Positions 51,501 to 58,586 of a DNA stretch of 58,586 nt are shown piece by piece (within the stretch, counting starts at the first letter, position 1; each line of letters begins with the position of its first letter). The position numbers and the translations under genes are program-made. The notes beneath the pieces are model-generated. The model was not told the origin of the DNA and did not search any database. It was given only the letters and a program-made list of their open reading frames with translations. Source of the DNA: HGM04593 sp045592125. Lineage in GTDB: Bacteria > Bacteroidota > Bacteroidia > Bacteroidales > Bacteroidaceae. The stretch covers positions 1-58,586 of the forward strand of contig JAZNUE010000015.1 of the NCBI GenBank assembly GCA_045592125.1. Direction: 5' to 3'.

Positions 51501-52799
51501 GCAGATACTGTTCTCTGCATATATTGCAGTGCCGTAGACCTCGTTGTTCTTGATTTCCTGATACGAAGTGAGCCATGCTGTCTCTGCCTCATACACCGTG
51601 CGTTCCAGGCGCTCATCGGCCTCGAGCCTGTAGATACGTGTGCCATGAGCAGGGACATTTACCGACAACGAAGTCTCATAAACGCCTTTGTCATATTTTT
51701 CGAACAAGTCGCGCACCTTTACCTCGCCTGCAAGGTCGAGCTGAGAGAAATCCACGCTCATGCTGGCCGCAGCGTCTGTAGGATTATAGAAAGCCACAAC
51801 ACGCGTTGTGCCATATTTCTCCTCAGCATCCTTAACCAGGACATAAGTTCCGTTCTCGCGTTTTACCACATAGGCCTGCAGTCCTAGAGGGTCCTGGTCA
51901 ACAGCTATAAGTTCCCTGTTCCGTATAAGCTCAAGGGCATATCTTTTCGCCCACGGGCCATTAAGGTCGCAGCCGATAATCAACGGCGAGCTCATCATAC
52001 ACCACATGCCAAAGTGGGTCTTGTCCTCCTCTTCGGTTAGCCCGCGCCCGACTTCAAGCATATCCATATCGTTATAATGCCCCGGAGAGACATACGCCGA
52101 GAGGTAAAGGTTCTGGTCTATAATGCTCTTCACCGACTCCCATCCAAGATATATATCCTCAGTCGTGCGCCACGAATCGGCAATCTCGCAAGCCCAGGTA
52201 CCTGGGAAGGCCCAACGGCATATGTTCCATGTAACATCTGTATGCCCTGTCGCCTTTATGGCAGCAGCAATCTCCTTGTAGCGTTTTTCCACGTCAAGGT
52301 CTAGCCCGTCGGCATTATTCCCAGGGTCGGCACCGCAATAGTCTACTTTAATGAAATCAAAGTCCAGTTCATTAAAATAAAGCGCCATATCCTCGGCGTC
52401 ATGGCCGTAAAGACCAACTCCAATGCCTATTGTATCTTTTGGTTCCCCCCAGTACGACGCACAAGTGTTCGCACCGGCATCGGTATATATACCAGCCTTG
52501 AGACCTTTTCCATGGATATAATCCACGAGCGGGCGCAACCCGTCCGGGAAACGTGTGGGATGAATGAGAAGCTTTCCGTTCTCATCACGCCCGCCGAAGA
52601 AACCATCGTCAATGTTTATATGGCTATATCCGCACTCCTTAAGACCTAGCCAGACCATAGCGTCGGCCTGCGCCTTAATTACAGAATCATTAATTTGAAA
52701 GCCATAGGTATTCCATGAGCTCCAGCCCATAAGAGGCGGGTTCTCGGCCGCAGCGCACAAAGGCAGTGCCAGCAGCAATGCGTAAAAAAGACGTTTCAT
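48531..52799 (-). CDS. Secreted GH27 alpha-galactosidase fused to GH16
   Basis: A 1422-residue exported enzyme with signal peptide MKRLFYALLLALPLCAAAE. Residues about 20-400 are GH27: PLMGWSSWNTYGFQIND, INIDDGFFGGRDENG, FIKVDYCG (nucleophile D153), SWRTTEDIY (acid/base D215) and YNDMDMLEVG. A CBM6/35-like module follows (about 400-545, starting TVYEAETAWLTSYQEIKNNE). Residues about 580-1095 hold two copies of a two-part unit, each ending in an HGHNLDG...QWRE segment (near 767 and 1050). About 1100-1345 is GH16: LVFSDEFN, ARILSNAWVGNFPAFWMMPE and GEIDIWEAID with E1221, D1223 and E1226 as the ExDxxE catalytic set. The C-terminus (VYDTAGRKVAEARV...GVYVVAGKKV) resembles the other giant proteins. 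GH27 removes alpha-Gal or alpha-GalNAc; GH16 cuts internal beta-glucan or beta-galactan-type bonds. Some gut GH16 enzymes cut mucin O-glycans; that fits but is unproven. Confidence 0.92.
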   Translation of the reverse strand: MKRLFYALLLALPLCAAAENPPLMGWSSWNTYGFQINDSVIKAQADAMVWLGLKECGYSHINIDDGFFGGRDENGKLLIHPTRFPDGLRPLVDYIHGKGLKAGIYTDAGANTCASYWGEPKDTIGIGVGLYGHDAEDMALYFNELDFDFIKVDYCGADPGNNADGLDLDVEKRYKEIAAAIKATGHTDVTWNICRWAFPGTWACEIADSWRTTEDIYLGWESVKSIIDQNLYLSAYVSPGHYNDMDMLEVGRGLTEEEDKTHFGMWCMMSSPLIIGCDLNGPWAKRYALELIRNRELIAVDQDPLGLQAYVVKRENGTYVLVKDAEEKYGTTRVVAFYNPTDAAASMSVDFSQLDLAGEVKVRDLFEKYDKGVYETSLSVNVPAHGTRIYRLEADERLERTVYEAETAWLTSYQEIKNNEVYGTAIYAENSICSGGVAVGWLGGRAENDLQWRNVYSKNGGEYTLRVYFITGEDRTMKLSVNGGEPIVYTGKSAGWGSVGYADFDVVLQKGENVIRLFNESAYMGDIDRMVLVDKNAVEDYPVVFDKEQGYTHGSRRLNSVSLGAQTLQLPTPLKVYSNVKNGCFTAVPGERLAASFGFTGDWMNGAVYLDSGMDGAFDVVLNEDGSYEGDVLSFSYAEPNLGSGVGYNSNGERVNNANVLNPPAFTLPAGIAPGFYRMRYKVDWASIDPAGRAEDGNGIIENGGAVCDVVLNVHAAEGALSVTANNGSLLSATGEALSAKVAFGQPLVLAVNPDEGYVLDAIKVLHGHNLDGNKIVHGVRQWREDFVSGAFVKDGKITIPAEMVDGDVRISAEFVQAGDGAGADGYALSFDKDAQVPGEHCYFVLIDNMNFSPNGPDTYRDAYRLAADEEQTRFYTLEGSRDIDVVIENLAGNSIKNAYMYIDLNNDGKFVALLNENGLPAMSSELVAFSCHNGIDSKGNPAQKGSVATLPTVVLDDAIPAGVYRMRLKLDTDNINPGGSENFVAENGLIIDYLISIVGDKKKLALHTVDGSIDGVDNTALPMMIENNEMFTIVLRGAPGYKCNNVIVRHGHNLDGEQYVNGNLQWREHKDNVNGNGRAIVPAWCLDGDVALFAEFEPEEGSEWQLVFSDEFNAEDYSQPLDEKWMRCQRYGATWNRWLSDSKEVVYLQGGDLVTRAIPNPDQENDPVPMITGGIKSNGRFGFTYGYVEARILSNAWVGNFPAFWMMPEDQSAGWPDCGEIDIWEAIDTDGRSYHTIHSNWTYDLGNKNNPQSSFNTGVNYDRYHTYGLKWDEKTLVWYVDGKEVGRYQKSVNASQLNKGQWPFDKHFHLILNQSVGNGSWAKDADVNHTYETRFDWVRVYQAKGMKNTGGTVGIAAVSSGEDVAVRSADGGVVLSCDGAAIVPVYDTAGRKVAEARVAEPVFVALERGVYVVAGKKVVVL

Positions 52800-52831
52800 A
52801 TTGCTTAGATTATAGTTGACGTTAATTTATG

Positions 52832-52839
52832 CAAACATA
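52832..52839 (-). promoter_or_regulatory. -7 box for the GH27-GH16 gene
   Basis: TATGTTTG on the minus strand, about 33 bases before the ATG. A TTG lies 23 bases upstream, slightly farther than usual. Confidence 0.45.
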
Positions 52840-52989
52840 CTTAAAAAAATGGATTCCAGGAACAATGTTGCCATGAAAGTTCTGCAAGCAGGAAAATAAG
52901 CCAGGAAAATATTGCAGCTGCAACAGCCACAATCCAGGCCTGGATAAAACTTATTTTATAGATTCAGGCACTTTCTAGACACTTTCTTA

Positions 52990-52997
52990 TATATTTG
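52990..52997 (+). promoter_or_regulatory. -7 box for the membrane methyltransferase
   Basis: TATATTTG, 24 bases before the ATG at 53022. It overlaps the TTG that would open the longer frame, which argues for the later start. Confidence 0.45.
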
Positions 52998-53021
52998 CAG
53001 CAGACAGTAAAGTATACAGCC

Positions 53022-53693
53022 ATGAAAGCAGGACTTTTCTTCAACGCGCTTGCAAAGTTGCTGGCAGGCACCGCCGCCATGGCGCTGCTGCTCTTCCTAC
53101 CCGCTGGGACCCTCCATTACCCTGGGGCATGGCGGCTAATGGCCTTGCTGCTGGTTCCTGTGGCCCTGCTTGGGGCAGCGCTCCTCATATGGGCGCCGGA
53201 CCGGCTGCGAAGGCGCCTACGTTCAAAGGAGAAGCGCGCAAGGCAGGGAGGCGCCGTAAGGATGACTGGGGCGCTGTTCATTATTTCGTTCACGGTTGCA
53301 GGCCTTGACTTCCGCTGGGGATGGTCGCATGCCGGCGACAGCACAGCCTGTGCGGCCAGCGTGCTCTTTATCGCAGCCTACGCAATGTATGCTGAGGTGA
53401 TGAGAGAGAACAAGTGGCTTTCGCGCACAGTCGAGGTTGCCGAAGGGCAGAAGGTCGTCAGCAGCGGTCTCTACGGGATAGTGCGTCACCCCATGTACAC
53501 GGCAACAATTGCAATGTTCCTCTCAATGCCGCTGGTACTGGGCTCGTGGTGGGCATTTGCGGCAATGCTGCCCTACATTGCAATTATTGCAGCACGCATA
53601 AAGGACGAGGAGCTGCTGCTGGACACAGGACTCGAAGGATATACCGCCTATTGCAGCAAAGTGCGCTGGCGCCTTGTGCCATATGTGTGGTAG
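53022..53693 (+). CDS. Isoprenylcysteine/phospholipid methyltransferase-like membrane protein
   Basis: A 223-residue integral membrane protein with about five helices. The C-terminal half has the ICMT/PEMT signature: VSSGLYGIVRHPMYTATIAM (SAM-binding RHPxY), then RIKDEELLLDTGLEGYTAYC with the conserved EE pair. Family members methylate lipids or small hydrophobic acceptors at the membrane; the acceptor is unknown. The ATG at 53022 is used because the frame's earlier start is a TTG within the promoter box. It is divergent from the GH27-GH16 gene. Confidence 0.88.
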   Translation: MKAGLFFNALAKLLAGTAAMALLLFLPAGTLHYPGAWRLMALLLVPVALLGAALLIWAPDRLRRRLRSKEKRARQGGAVRMTGALFIISFTVAGLDFRWGWSHAGDSTACAASVLFIAAYAMYAEVMRENKWLSRTVEVAEGQKVVSSGLYGIVRHPMYTATIAMFLSMPLVLGSWWAFAAMLPYIAIIAARIKDEELLLDTGLEGYTAYCSKVRWRLVPYVW

Positions 53694-53700
53694 GGAGAGT

Positions 53701-53731
53701 TTTGCAGTTACATAAAAAAAATTTACATTTG
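53701..53731 (+). promoter_or_regulatory. Consensus promoter upstream of the LRR protein
   Basis: TTTG (53701-53704), exactly 19 bases, TACATTTG (53724-53731), a full match to the Bacteroidetes consensus. It starts 7 bases past the methyltransferase stop and 200 bases before the LRR gene, giving a leader of about 190 bases in which I see no small gene. Confidence 0.65.
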
Positions 53732-53931
53732 CGGCAACAAGATTAGAAGCTGCCTAAGAAACTGTCTGAATTTATATCGTCAAGCTTTTTATAGGTCAAG
53801 AATTGAATGTCCTGTTATTTTTTGAGGGCGTATCCGGAAAAAAGAAGAAAACAGCCATTCTTGAACATAAAAGACAACGAAATAGCAGCTTCCAATATAA
53901 TAGGTTTTTTTAGGAATTTAAACAGTTTCAT

Positions 53932-55968
53932 ATGTTAAAGGAAAGATTTCAGGAAATAGTCTCGTATATTGCTAGAAGTGACTGGCAAGAGGTATTCAGG
54001 CTACTGCGCACCGCATTTGAGCATGAGCATGCGCACACTCCAGGCCAAGAGAGGATAATAATTGGACTGGAATACAATTGGAGCATACAATACGAGAAAG
54101 TAGACTCGGAGCCATCGGAGGCCATCGGGTTGCTGTCCATGCTTGACGAAGAGCAGCTCTTCCGCCTGAGCAAAATATCGGTGAGGCCAGTCATCAGCTA
54201 CATTAGCGAGGAAGGGGACAAGAGATACTTTGGTTTTGACGAGAGCTACTACAGCGGAAACAAGCAGGCACTATGGCGAGAGCTGCGCTACCGCCTGGAC
54301 GGCAATGAGGAGATTCACGCCATAAGGCGCGAAGAACTGTACGCTGGAGCCACATTATGCGAGACAGGCAGGGGGAAGACCACAGTCATCCAGTCAAGCG
54401 ACAACTACCTTACGCTCATGCTTGACGACGGGACAAAAGGCATATGCCTTGAATGCAACAAGGAGTATATGCAGAAGGCGCTGCCCGGCATAGAGGCAGG
54501 ACTATGGTACGACCACGAAGAGTTCCCCGCGCTGTGGAGCTGGCTGCACATAGAACAGCACACCGAGGGCAAGCCCCAGAAATGGTATAACCGCCACCGC
54601 TACACAAAGGAAGAACTTGAAGGCAAGGGAAAAGAAGTGCTTTATGACAATTCCGACATTGACAGGAAGCTGCCCATAGTCACACTTGCAGCCCTTGGCG
54701 AGCGTAGCGCCACAATAACGGTAAAGGAAAGGCGCAAGAACGAGACATTAATAAAGGAAATTGTGCTCGACAAGCCCAACTGCACTGTCGAGATATGGCG
54801 AAAAGGCCCCACATGCCTAACGGCAAGGCTGGTAGTCCTTGAGCCCAGCAAGGAAGGCCTTTCTGCCCTTATCAGCGAAAAAGCAGTTCCTGCAGGAAGC
54901 ATACTGACACTATCGGGAGGCCCGCTAGAAGAAGAGCAGACACACAGGATATACGAATGTGGCAACAGCATAGATATTCCTGACAGCGAAAATTCAACAG
55001 GCCACCGGATATATCCATGGGGATTCATTGACGGCAAAATGATATTAGGCGAAGAATGGAACCCGAACGATTCGCATGCCAAATTCATCGGATTGCTTGA
55101 GCTTGGCAAGAAACGCGACATACGCCTGGGGAATGACACCGTTACAGTATGCTGGAGTATATTGCCTACCAGTTTCGCCGTAAGCGAGGGCACGCTCACA
55201 AGCATTCCCGACAGAGAGTCCATTACAATACCCGATGGTGCCGCTGTGCTCGGGAATGAGTCACTGCTTTGCGCTCCATCGCTCCGCCAGCTGACAATAC
55301 CCGCCAGCGTAGAGGAGTTCAGCATTGCCATCAGCCGATACAATGGAGAGACAAGGAAAAAGCTCGACATATACTTCGAGGGCAGCATCCAGCAATGGTT
55401 CGACAGGAGCCATGACATTGCCCAATGCATTGACAGGCTATTCATCCAAGGCGAGGAGATACACATTTACGGCTGTGAGGAGCTGGTAATTCCCGAAGGC
55501 GTAAGCAGGATAGGCCGTGATATGTTCAAGAAATGCGGCACCATAAGAAGCGTCGTACTCCCGCCCCAAGTGACAGAAATTGGCGAGGGCGCATTCTGGG
55601 ACTGCAAGAACCTCCGCAGCGTCAGAATCATGGGCGCTGCTTCCATAGGAGCCAGCGCGTTCTTCGGCTGCAAATCACTGGAAGAGATTTACCTGGCCGA
55701 CGGTGTTGTATCATTGGGCCGCTGCTGTTTCGATTATCTCACGAATGTGGAGAGTATTTTCATACCGGCAAGCGTTACAGAAGTCGGGCGCACTATCTGC
55801 TCGCAGAATGACGGTTACAGCAAGGTCCCGGTATTCTTGTGCGAGGCAAAGTCAAGGCCCGAGGGCTGGCACAAGGACTGGCACCTCGCCTATACCGACA
55901 TGCGTTTCGGGTATGGCACCGGGCACGACTCATTCCACTCCGTCAAGTGGGGGCAGAAACGCAAGTAA
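53932..55968 (+). CDS. Leucine-rich-repeat (BspA-like) protein without signal peptide
   Basis: A 678-residue protein. Residues about 490-640 contain LRR_5/BspA-type repeats: CEELVIPEGVSRIGRDMFKK, RSVVLPPQVTEIGEGAFWDC, LEEIYLADGVVSLGRCCFDY, VESIFIPASVTEVGRTICSQ; weaker ones begin near 430 (RESITIPDGAAVLGNESLLC). The first 420 residues match no family I know; they are charged and look cytoplasmic (FDESYYSGNKQALWRELRYR, GRGKTTVIQSSDNYLTLMLD). There is no signal peptide, lipobox, membrane helix or C-terminal sorting tail, whereas most BspA-like proteins are surface exposed. GRGKT is too short and poorly placed to call a P-loop. Role unknown; LRRs suggest protein binding. A consensus promoter at 53701-53731 and an 18-bp hairpin at the 3' end make it a single-gene unit. 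Confidence 0.8.
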   Translation: MLKERFQEIVSYIARSDWQEVFRLLRTAFEHEHAHTPGQERIIIGLEYNWSIQYEKVDSEPSEAIGLLSMLDEEQLFRLSKISVRPVISYISEEGDKRYFGFDESYYSGNKQALWRELRYRLDGNEEIHAIRREELYAGATLCETGRGKTTVIQSSDNYLTLMLDDGTKGICLECNKEYMQKALPGIEAGLWYDHEEFPALWSWLHIEQHTEGKPQKWYNRHRYTKEELEGKGKEVLYDNSDIDRKLPIVTLAALGERSATITVKERRKNETLIKEIVLDKPNCTVEIWRKGPTCLTARLVVLEPSKEGLSALISEKAVPAGSILTLSGGPLEEEQTHRIYECGNSIDIPDSENSTGHRIYPWGFIDGKMILGEEWNPNDSHAKFIGLLELGKKRDIRLGNDTVTVCWSILPTSFAVSEGTLTSIPDRESITIPDGAAVLGNESLLCAPSLRQLTIPASVEEFSIAISRYNGETRKKLDIYFEGSIQQWFDRSHDIAQCIDRLFIQGEEIHIYGCEELVIPEGVSRIGRDMFKKCGTIRSVVLPPQVTEIGEGAFWDCKNLRSVRIMGAASIGASAFFGCKSLEEIYLADGVVSLGRCCFDYLTNVESIFIPASVTEVGRTICSQNDGYSKVPVFLCEAKSRPEGWHKDWHLAYTDMRFGYGTGHDSFHSVKWGQKRK

Positions 55969-55988
55969 CCGTACAGCCCTCCCGCTTT

Positions 55989-56029
55989 TATGGCCTCCCC
56001 TGTCACCGCCAGTGACAGGGGAGGCCATA
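55989..56029 (+). terminator. 18-bp perfect hairpin after the LRR gene
   Basis: 55989-56006 and 56012-56029 are exact reverse complements around CGCCA. It begins 20 bases past the stop and has no T-run. Confidence 0.65.
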
Positions 56030-56109
56030 AAGTTCACTATTATCTTTTCAGTCTCCAGCCTTTAGCCCAGCCAGGCCGCTAGAGGCTACTGACGGGACTA
56101 ACGCCAGCC

Positions 56110-56140
56110 TTGCACATATAAAGAAAAAACGCTATCTTCG
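56110..56140 (+). promoter_or_regulatory. Promoter of uvrB
   Basis: TTG (56110-56112), 20 bases, TATCTTCG (56133-56140), 34 bases before the ATG; the same variant box as for mltG and thrS. Confidence 0.6.
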
Positions 56141-56174
56141 CGGTTCACCTGTTTTTAAGCAACTTAAAGAAAAA

Positions 56175-58202
56175 ATGAAATTCAAGCTTGTATCGGACTA
56201 TGCGCCTATGGGCGACCAGCCGGAGGCTATTGCACAGCTTGTGCAGGGCATTAAGGACGGCATACCCGCACAGACACTGCTGGGTGTCACAGGTTCGGGA
56301 AAGACCTTCACCATGGCCAACGTAATTAAAGAGATTAACCGTCCTACCCTAATACTGAGCCACAACAAGACTCTGGCGGCACAGCTCTACAACGAGTTCA
56401 AGGGATTCTTCCCCGAGAATGCCGTGGAGTACTATGTATCGTACTACGACTACTACCAGCCCGAGGCATATATCCCCTCGAGCGACACCTACATTGAGAA
56501 GGACCTTGCCATAAATGACGAGATTGACAAGCTGAGGCTTGCCGCAACGTCGGCACTGCTGTCGGGGCGCAAGGATGTTGTCGTAATCTCATCGGTCTCA
56601 TGCATATACGGCATGGGCAACCCTAGCGACTTCTACAACAACGTGATTGAGATTGCCGTAGGGCAGAAACTGGACCGCAATGTATTCCTGCGCAGGCTGG
56701 TGAGCAGTCTCTACACCCGTAACGACGTAGACCTGGCACGCGGCAACTTCCGTGTGAAGGGCGATACCGTTGAGGTGAGCCTTGCCTACAGCGACCATGT
56801 GCTGCGCATTACATTCTGGGACGACGACATTGACGGCATAGAGGAGATTGACGGCGTGACAGGCGCTCGTGTCGCCACTTTCGACGACTACAGGATATAC
56901 CCGGCAAACCTGTTCATGACCACAAAGGAGAGCACCGGACGCGCCATTGCCGAGATTGAGAAGGACCTTGCCGACAGGGAGGAATACTTCCGCGAGATTG
57001 GCAAGCCGCTAGAGGCCAAGCGCCTTCACGAGCGCGTCACATACGACATTGAAATGCTGCGCGAGCTGGGACACTGCTCGGGAATAGAGAACTACTCGCG
57101 CTACTTCGACGGCAGGGAGGCCGGCACGCGCCCCTACTGCCTGCTCGATTTCTTCCCCGACGATTTCCTGCTAATAATTGACGAGAGCCACGTTAGTGTT
57201 CCGCAGATACACGCGATGTACGGCGGCGACCGTGCCCGCAAGACCAACCTTGTGGAGTTCGGGTTCCGCCTGCCGGCAGCATTCGACAACCGCCCGCTCA
57301 AGTTCGGGGAGTTCGAGGAGCTTACACCGCAGACAATATACGTGAGCGCCACCCCTGCCGACTATGAGCTGGCCAAGAGCGAAGGCATTGTGGTGGAGCA
57401 GGTAATTCGTCCCACAGGACTGCTCGACCCCGTTATCGAGGTGCGCCCGCTGGCCAACCAGGTGGACGACCTCATGGAAGAGATACAGCTGCGCGTAGAG
57501 CGTGAGGAGCGCGTGCTTGTGACTACCCTCACCAAGCGCATGGCCGAGGAGCTTACCGGCTACCTGCACAAGAACGGCGTGCGCTGCAACTACATACACA
57601 GCGATGTAGACACGCTTGACCGCATACAGATTATGACCGACCTGCGCGAAGGCCTCTATGACGTGCTCATTGGCGTGAACCTGCTGCGCGAAGGCCTTGA
57701 CCTGCCCGAGGTATCGCTTGTTGCGATACTCGACGCCGACAAGGAGGGATTCCTGCGCAGTCACCGCTCGCTCACGCAGACTGCAGGCCGCGCAGCGCGC
57801 AACGTGAACGGAACGGTAATATTCTATGCCGACAAGATTACCGAGAGCATGCAGCGCACTATTGACGAGACGGCACGCCGCCGCGAGAAGCAAATGCGCT
57901 ACAACACCGAGCACGGCATTACTCCAAGGCAGATTAAGAAAGAAATTAGCAACGCGCTGGCAAGCGACAAGAAGGAGAAGGGCGGCAAGGCTGTGAAGAT
58001 GTACAGCGAGGACACCGTGCAGGCACCAATAGCATGCGACCCTATTGTGGAGTTCATGAGCGCCGAGCAGCTCAGGAAGAGCATTGAGCGCACACGCAGG
58101 CTCATGGAGCAGGCCGCCGCGAAGATGGAGTTCGTTGAGGCAGCACAGTACCGCGACGAGATGTTCCGCCTGCAGGAACTGCTTAAGAAGAAAGAGGAAT
58201 AG
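56175..58202 (+). CDS. uvrB: Excinuclease ABC subunit B
   Basis: A 675-residue damage-recognition helicase of nucleotide excision repair, acting with UvrA and UvrC. Walker A is GVTGSGKTFTMAN (K43). The beta-hairpin that probes DNA includes YVSYYDYYQPEAYIPSSDTY. It has the DESH box (LLIIDESHVSVPQIHAMY), helicase motifs V/VI (GVNLLREGLDLPEVSLV, QTAGRAARNVNG) and a C-terminal UVR motif (MEFVEAAQYRDEMFRLQELL). Length is normal; a single-gene unit. Confidence 0.98.
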   Translation: MKFKLVSDYAPMGDQPEAIAQLVQGIKDGIPAQTLLGVTGSGKTFTMANVIKEINRPTLILSHNKTLAAQLYNEFKGFFPENAVEYYVSYYDYYQPEAYIPSSDTYIEKDLAINDEIDKLRLAATSALLSGRKDVVVISSVSCIYGMGNPSDFYNNVIEIAVGQKLDRNVFLRRLVSSLYTRNDVDLARGNFRVKGDTVEVSLAYSDHVLRITFWDDDIDGIEEIDGVTGARVATFDDYRIYPANLFMTTKESTGRAIAEIEKDLADREEYFREIGKPLEAKRLHERVTYDIEMLRELGHCSGIENYSRYFDGREAGTRPYCLLDFFPDDFLLIIDESHVSVPQIHAMYGGDRARKTNLVEFGFRLPAAFDNRPLKFGEFEELTPQTIYVSATPADYELAKSEGIVVEQVIRPTGLLDPVIEVRPLANQVDDLMEEIQLRVEREERVLVTTLTKRMAEELTGYLHKNGVRCNYIHSDVDTLDRIQIMTDLREGLYDVLIGVNLLREGLDLPEVSLVAILDADKEGFLRSHRSLTQTAGRAARNVNGTVIFYADKITESMQRTIDETARRREKQMRYNTEHGITPRQIKKEISNALASDKKEKGGKAVKMYSEDTVQAPIACDPIVEFMSAEQLRKSIERTRRLMEQAAAKMEFVEAAQYRDEMFRLQELLKKKEE

Positions 58203-58586
58203 GCATTAGGCCTGTGACCTGGGAATCATAGGGGATTGCAAATCCATCACTCTATGCAACAAGACCTCTTTTTGTCATTCTATATTTGCACTGTCATAGA
58301 CTCGTTTTGCTTTTAGCCACCCGCGTGTCATAAACTTCGTCTATACTTCACGCGACTAATGGCTGCAAAACTCGTCGATAACAAAACGCGTTTTGTTATT
58401 CCGAACGAACCAACGGTCGACGCCCGAAGGGGCTAAAGTCAATGTGAGGAATCTCAAGCTTTGCGTAGCATTAAACCGAAGGACCAAAGTCAAGAATCTC
58501 AAACTTTTCGCGTTCCTTGTCATCCTGAGCGTAGCGAAGGATCTAATGGGTGTCGGCCGAGATGTTTCGCTTTGCTCAACATGACA
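58203..58586. repeat. Intergenic cluster of palindromic repeats after uvrB
   Basis: No gene is supportable; a reading frame at 58393-58584 consists of repeat DNA. Components: a long imperfect stem-loop at 58301-58374 (family B copy 2); the TTATCG..GAGTTTTGC unit inverted at 58365-58386; a 20-base block at 58421-58440 shared with 7396-7415; a weaker related block at 58476-58503; and two family A copies facing each other at 58518-58544 and 58560-58586, which together form a 27-bp imperfect inverted repeat with a 15-base spacer. The cluster continues to the window edge. Confidence 0.7.
58301..58374. repeat. Long imperfect stem-loop repeat (family B, copy 2)
   Basis: CTCGTTTTGC (58301-58310) pairs with GCAAAACTCG (58365-58374) with one offset, AGCCA with TGGCT, and CGCGTG (58322-58327) with CACGCG (58349-58354). 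The loop contains AAACTTCGTCT, matching AAACTTTGTCT of copy 1 (149-226, other strand). The 21-base interval between the inner stems is the same length in both. Confidence 0.6.

Noticed and set aside
54361..54396. GRGKT in the LRR protein as a P-loop
   Set aside because: The motif lacks the GxxxxGK[ST] spacing, a preceding strand and a Walker B partner.
57171..57914. 247-residue frame opposite uvrB
   Set aside because: Antisense shadow of a highly conserved gene.
1..58586. CRISPR array, prophage, insertion sequence or toxin-antitoxin system
   Set aside because: No regularly spaced repeats, integrase, transposase, phage structural gene or paired toxin-antitoxin genes were seen. The lone small HTH gene at 22092-22307 has no toxin partner.

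Overview
The window looks like a chromosomal segment of a gut-type Bacteroidales bacterium; I cannot place it to genus. The evidence: many genes are preceded by the Bacteroidetes promoter pattern (TTTG, about 19-20 bases, TAnnTTTG); there is a bacterial serine palmitoyltransferase for sphingolipids; the bamD / omega-like RpoZ / DUF4293 and thrS-infC-rpmI-rplT gene orders are typical of the phylum; and three very large secreted proteins end in a short 'YDLQGRKV...GIYIINGKKVFIK'-type tail. I see no phage, plasmid, insertion sequence or CRISPR array.

Layout. 0.4-13.8 kb (minus): a 2313-residue secreted GH89 alpha-N-acetylglucosaminidase, a 62-residue acidic peptide and a 1998-residue secreted multidomain protein of unknown activity. 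14.3-15.7 kb: tRNA-Pro directly behind serine palmitoyltransferase. 15.8-19.1 kb: an isolated Wza/Wzc-type polysaccharide export pair. 19.3-22.0 kb (plus): mltG overlapping a GH20 hexosaminidase. 22.1-23.1 kb: a small HTH gene and about 0.8 kb of unexplained DNA. 23.2-26.7 kb: rplT, rpmI, infC, thrS. 26.8-31.6 kb: a tight run of a RhaM-like mutarotase, a FucP-type transporter, ruvX, def and a TPR protein. 31.7-38.6 kb: SPOR lipoprotein, M64 peptidase lipoprotein, an unknown lipoprotein, DnaJ/CbpA, TspO, DUF456, a 5'-nucleotidase and a HAD phosphatase. 38.7-43.1 kb: EamA transporter, phosphoethanolamine transferase, SulP transporter. 43.2-45.4 kb: MscS, Bcp, cyclophilin. 45.5-48.3 kb: DsbA-like protein, DUF4293, RpoZ, BamD. 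48.5-52.8 kb: a 1422-residue GH27-GH16 fusion. 53.0-58.2 kb (plus): membrane methyltransferase, a cytosolic-looking leucine-rich-repeat protein, uvrB.

How the parts fit. GH89, the GH27-GH16 fusion, GH20, the fucose-type importer with its mutarotase and the M64 peptidase would suit an organism feeding on host mucin or other glycoconjugates. This is inference: the genes are not one polysaccharide utilisation locus, and no SusC/SusD pair is present.

The least explained signals are non-coding. Two families of interspersed stem-loop repeats lie in the intergenic spaces near 0.1, 7.4, 14.2 and 58.3-58.6 kb. In both, copies differ by compensatory changes that keep the stems paired, as expected of a structured RNA or a REP-like mobile element. 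Other oddities are a period-9 degenerate repeat between thrS and infC, a six-unit heptanucleotide repeat that contains the ruvX stop codon, and several 11-18 bp perfect hairpins at gene ends with no U-tract.

Limits: domain and family calls rest on reading motifs by eye; no alignment, folding or database search was run.
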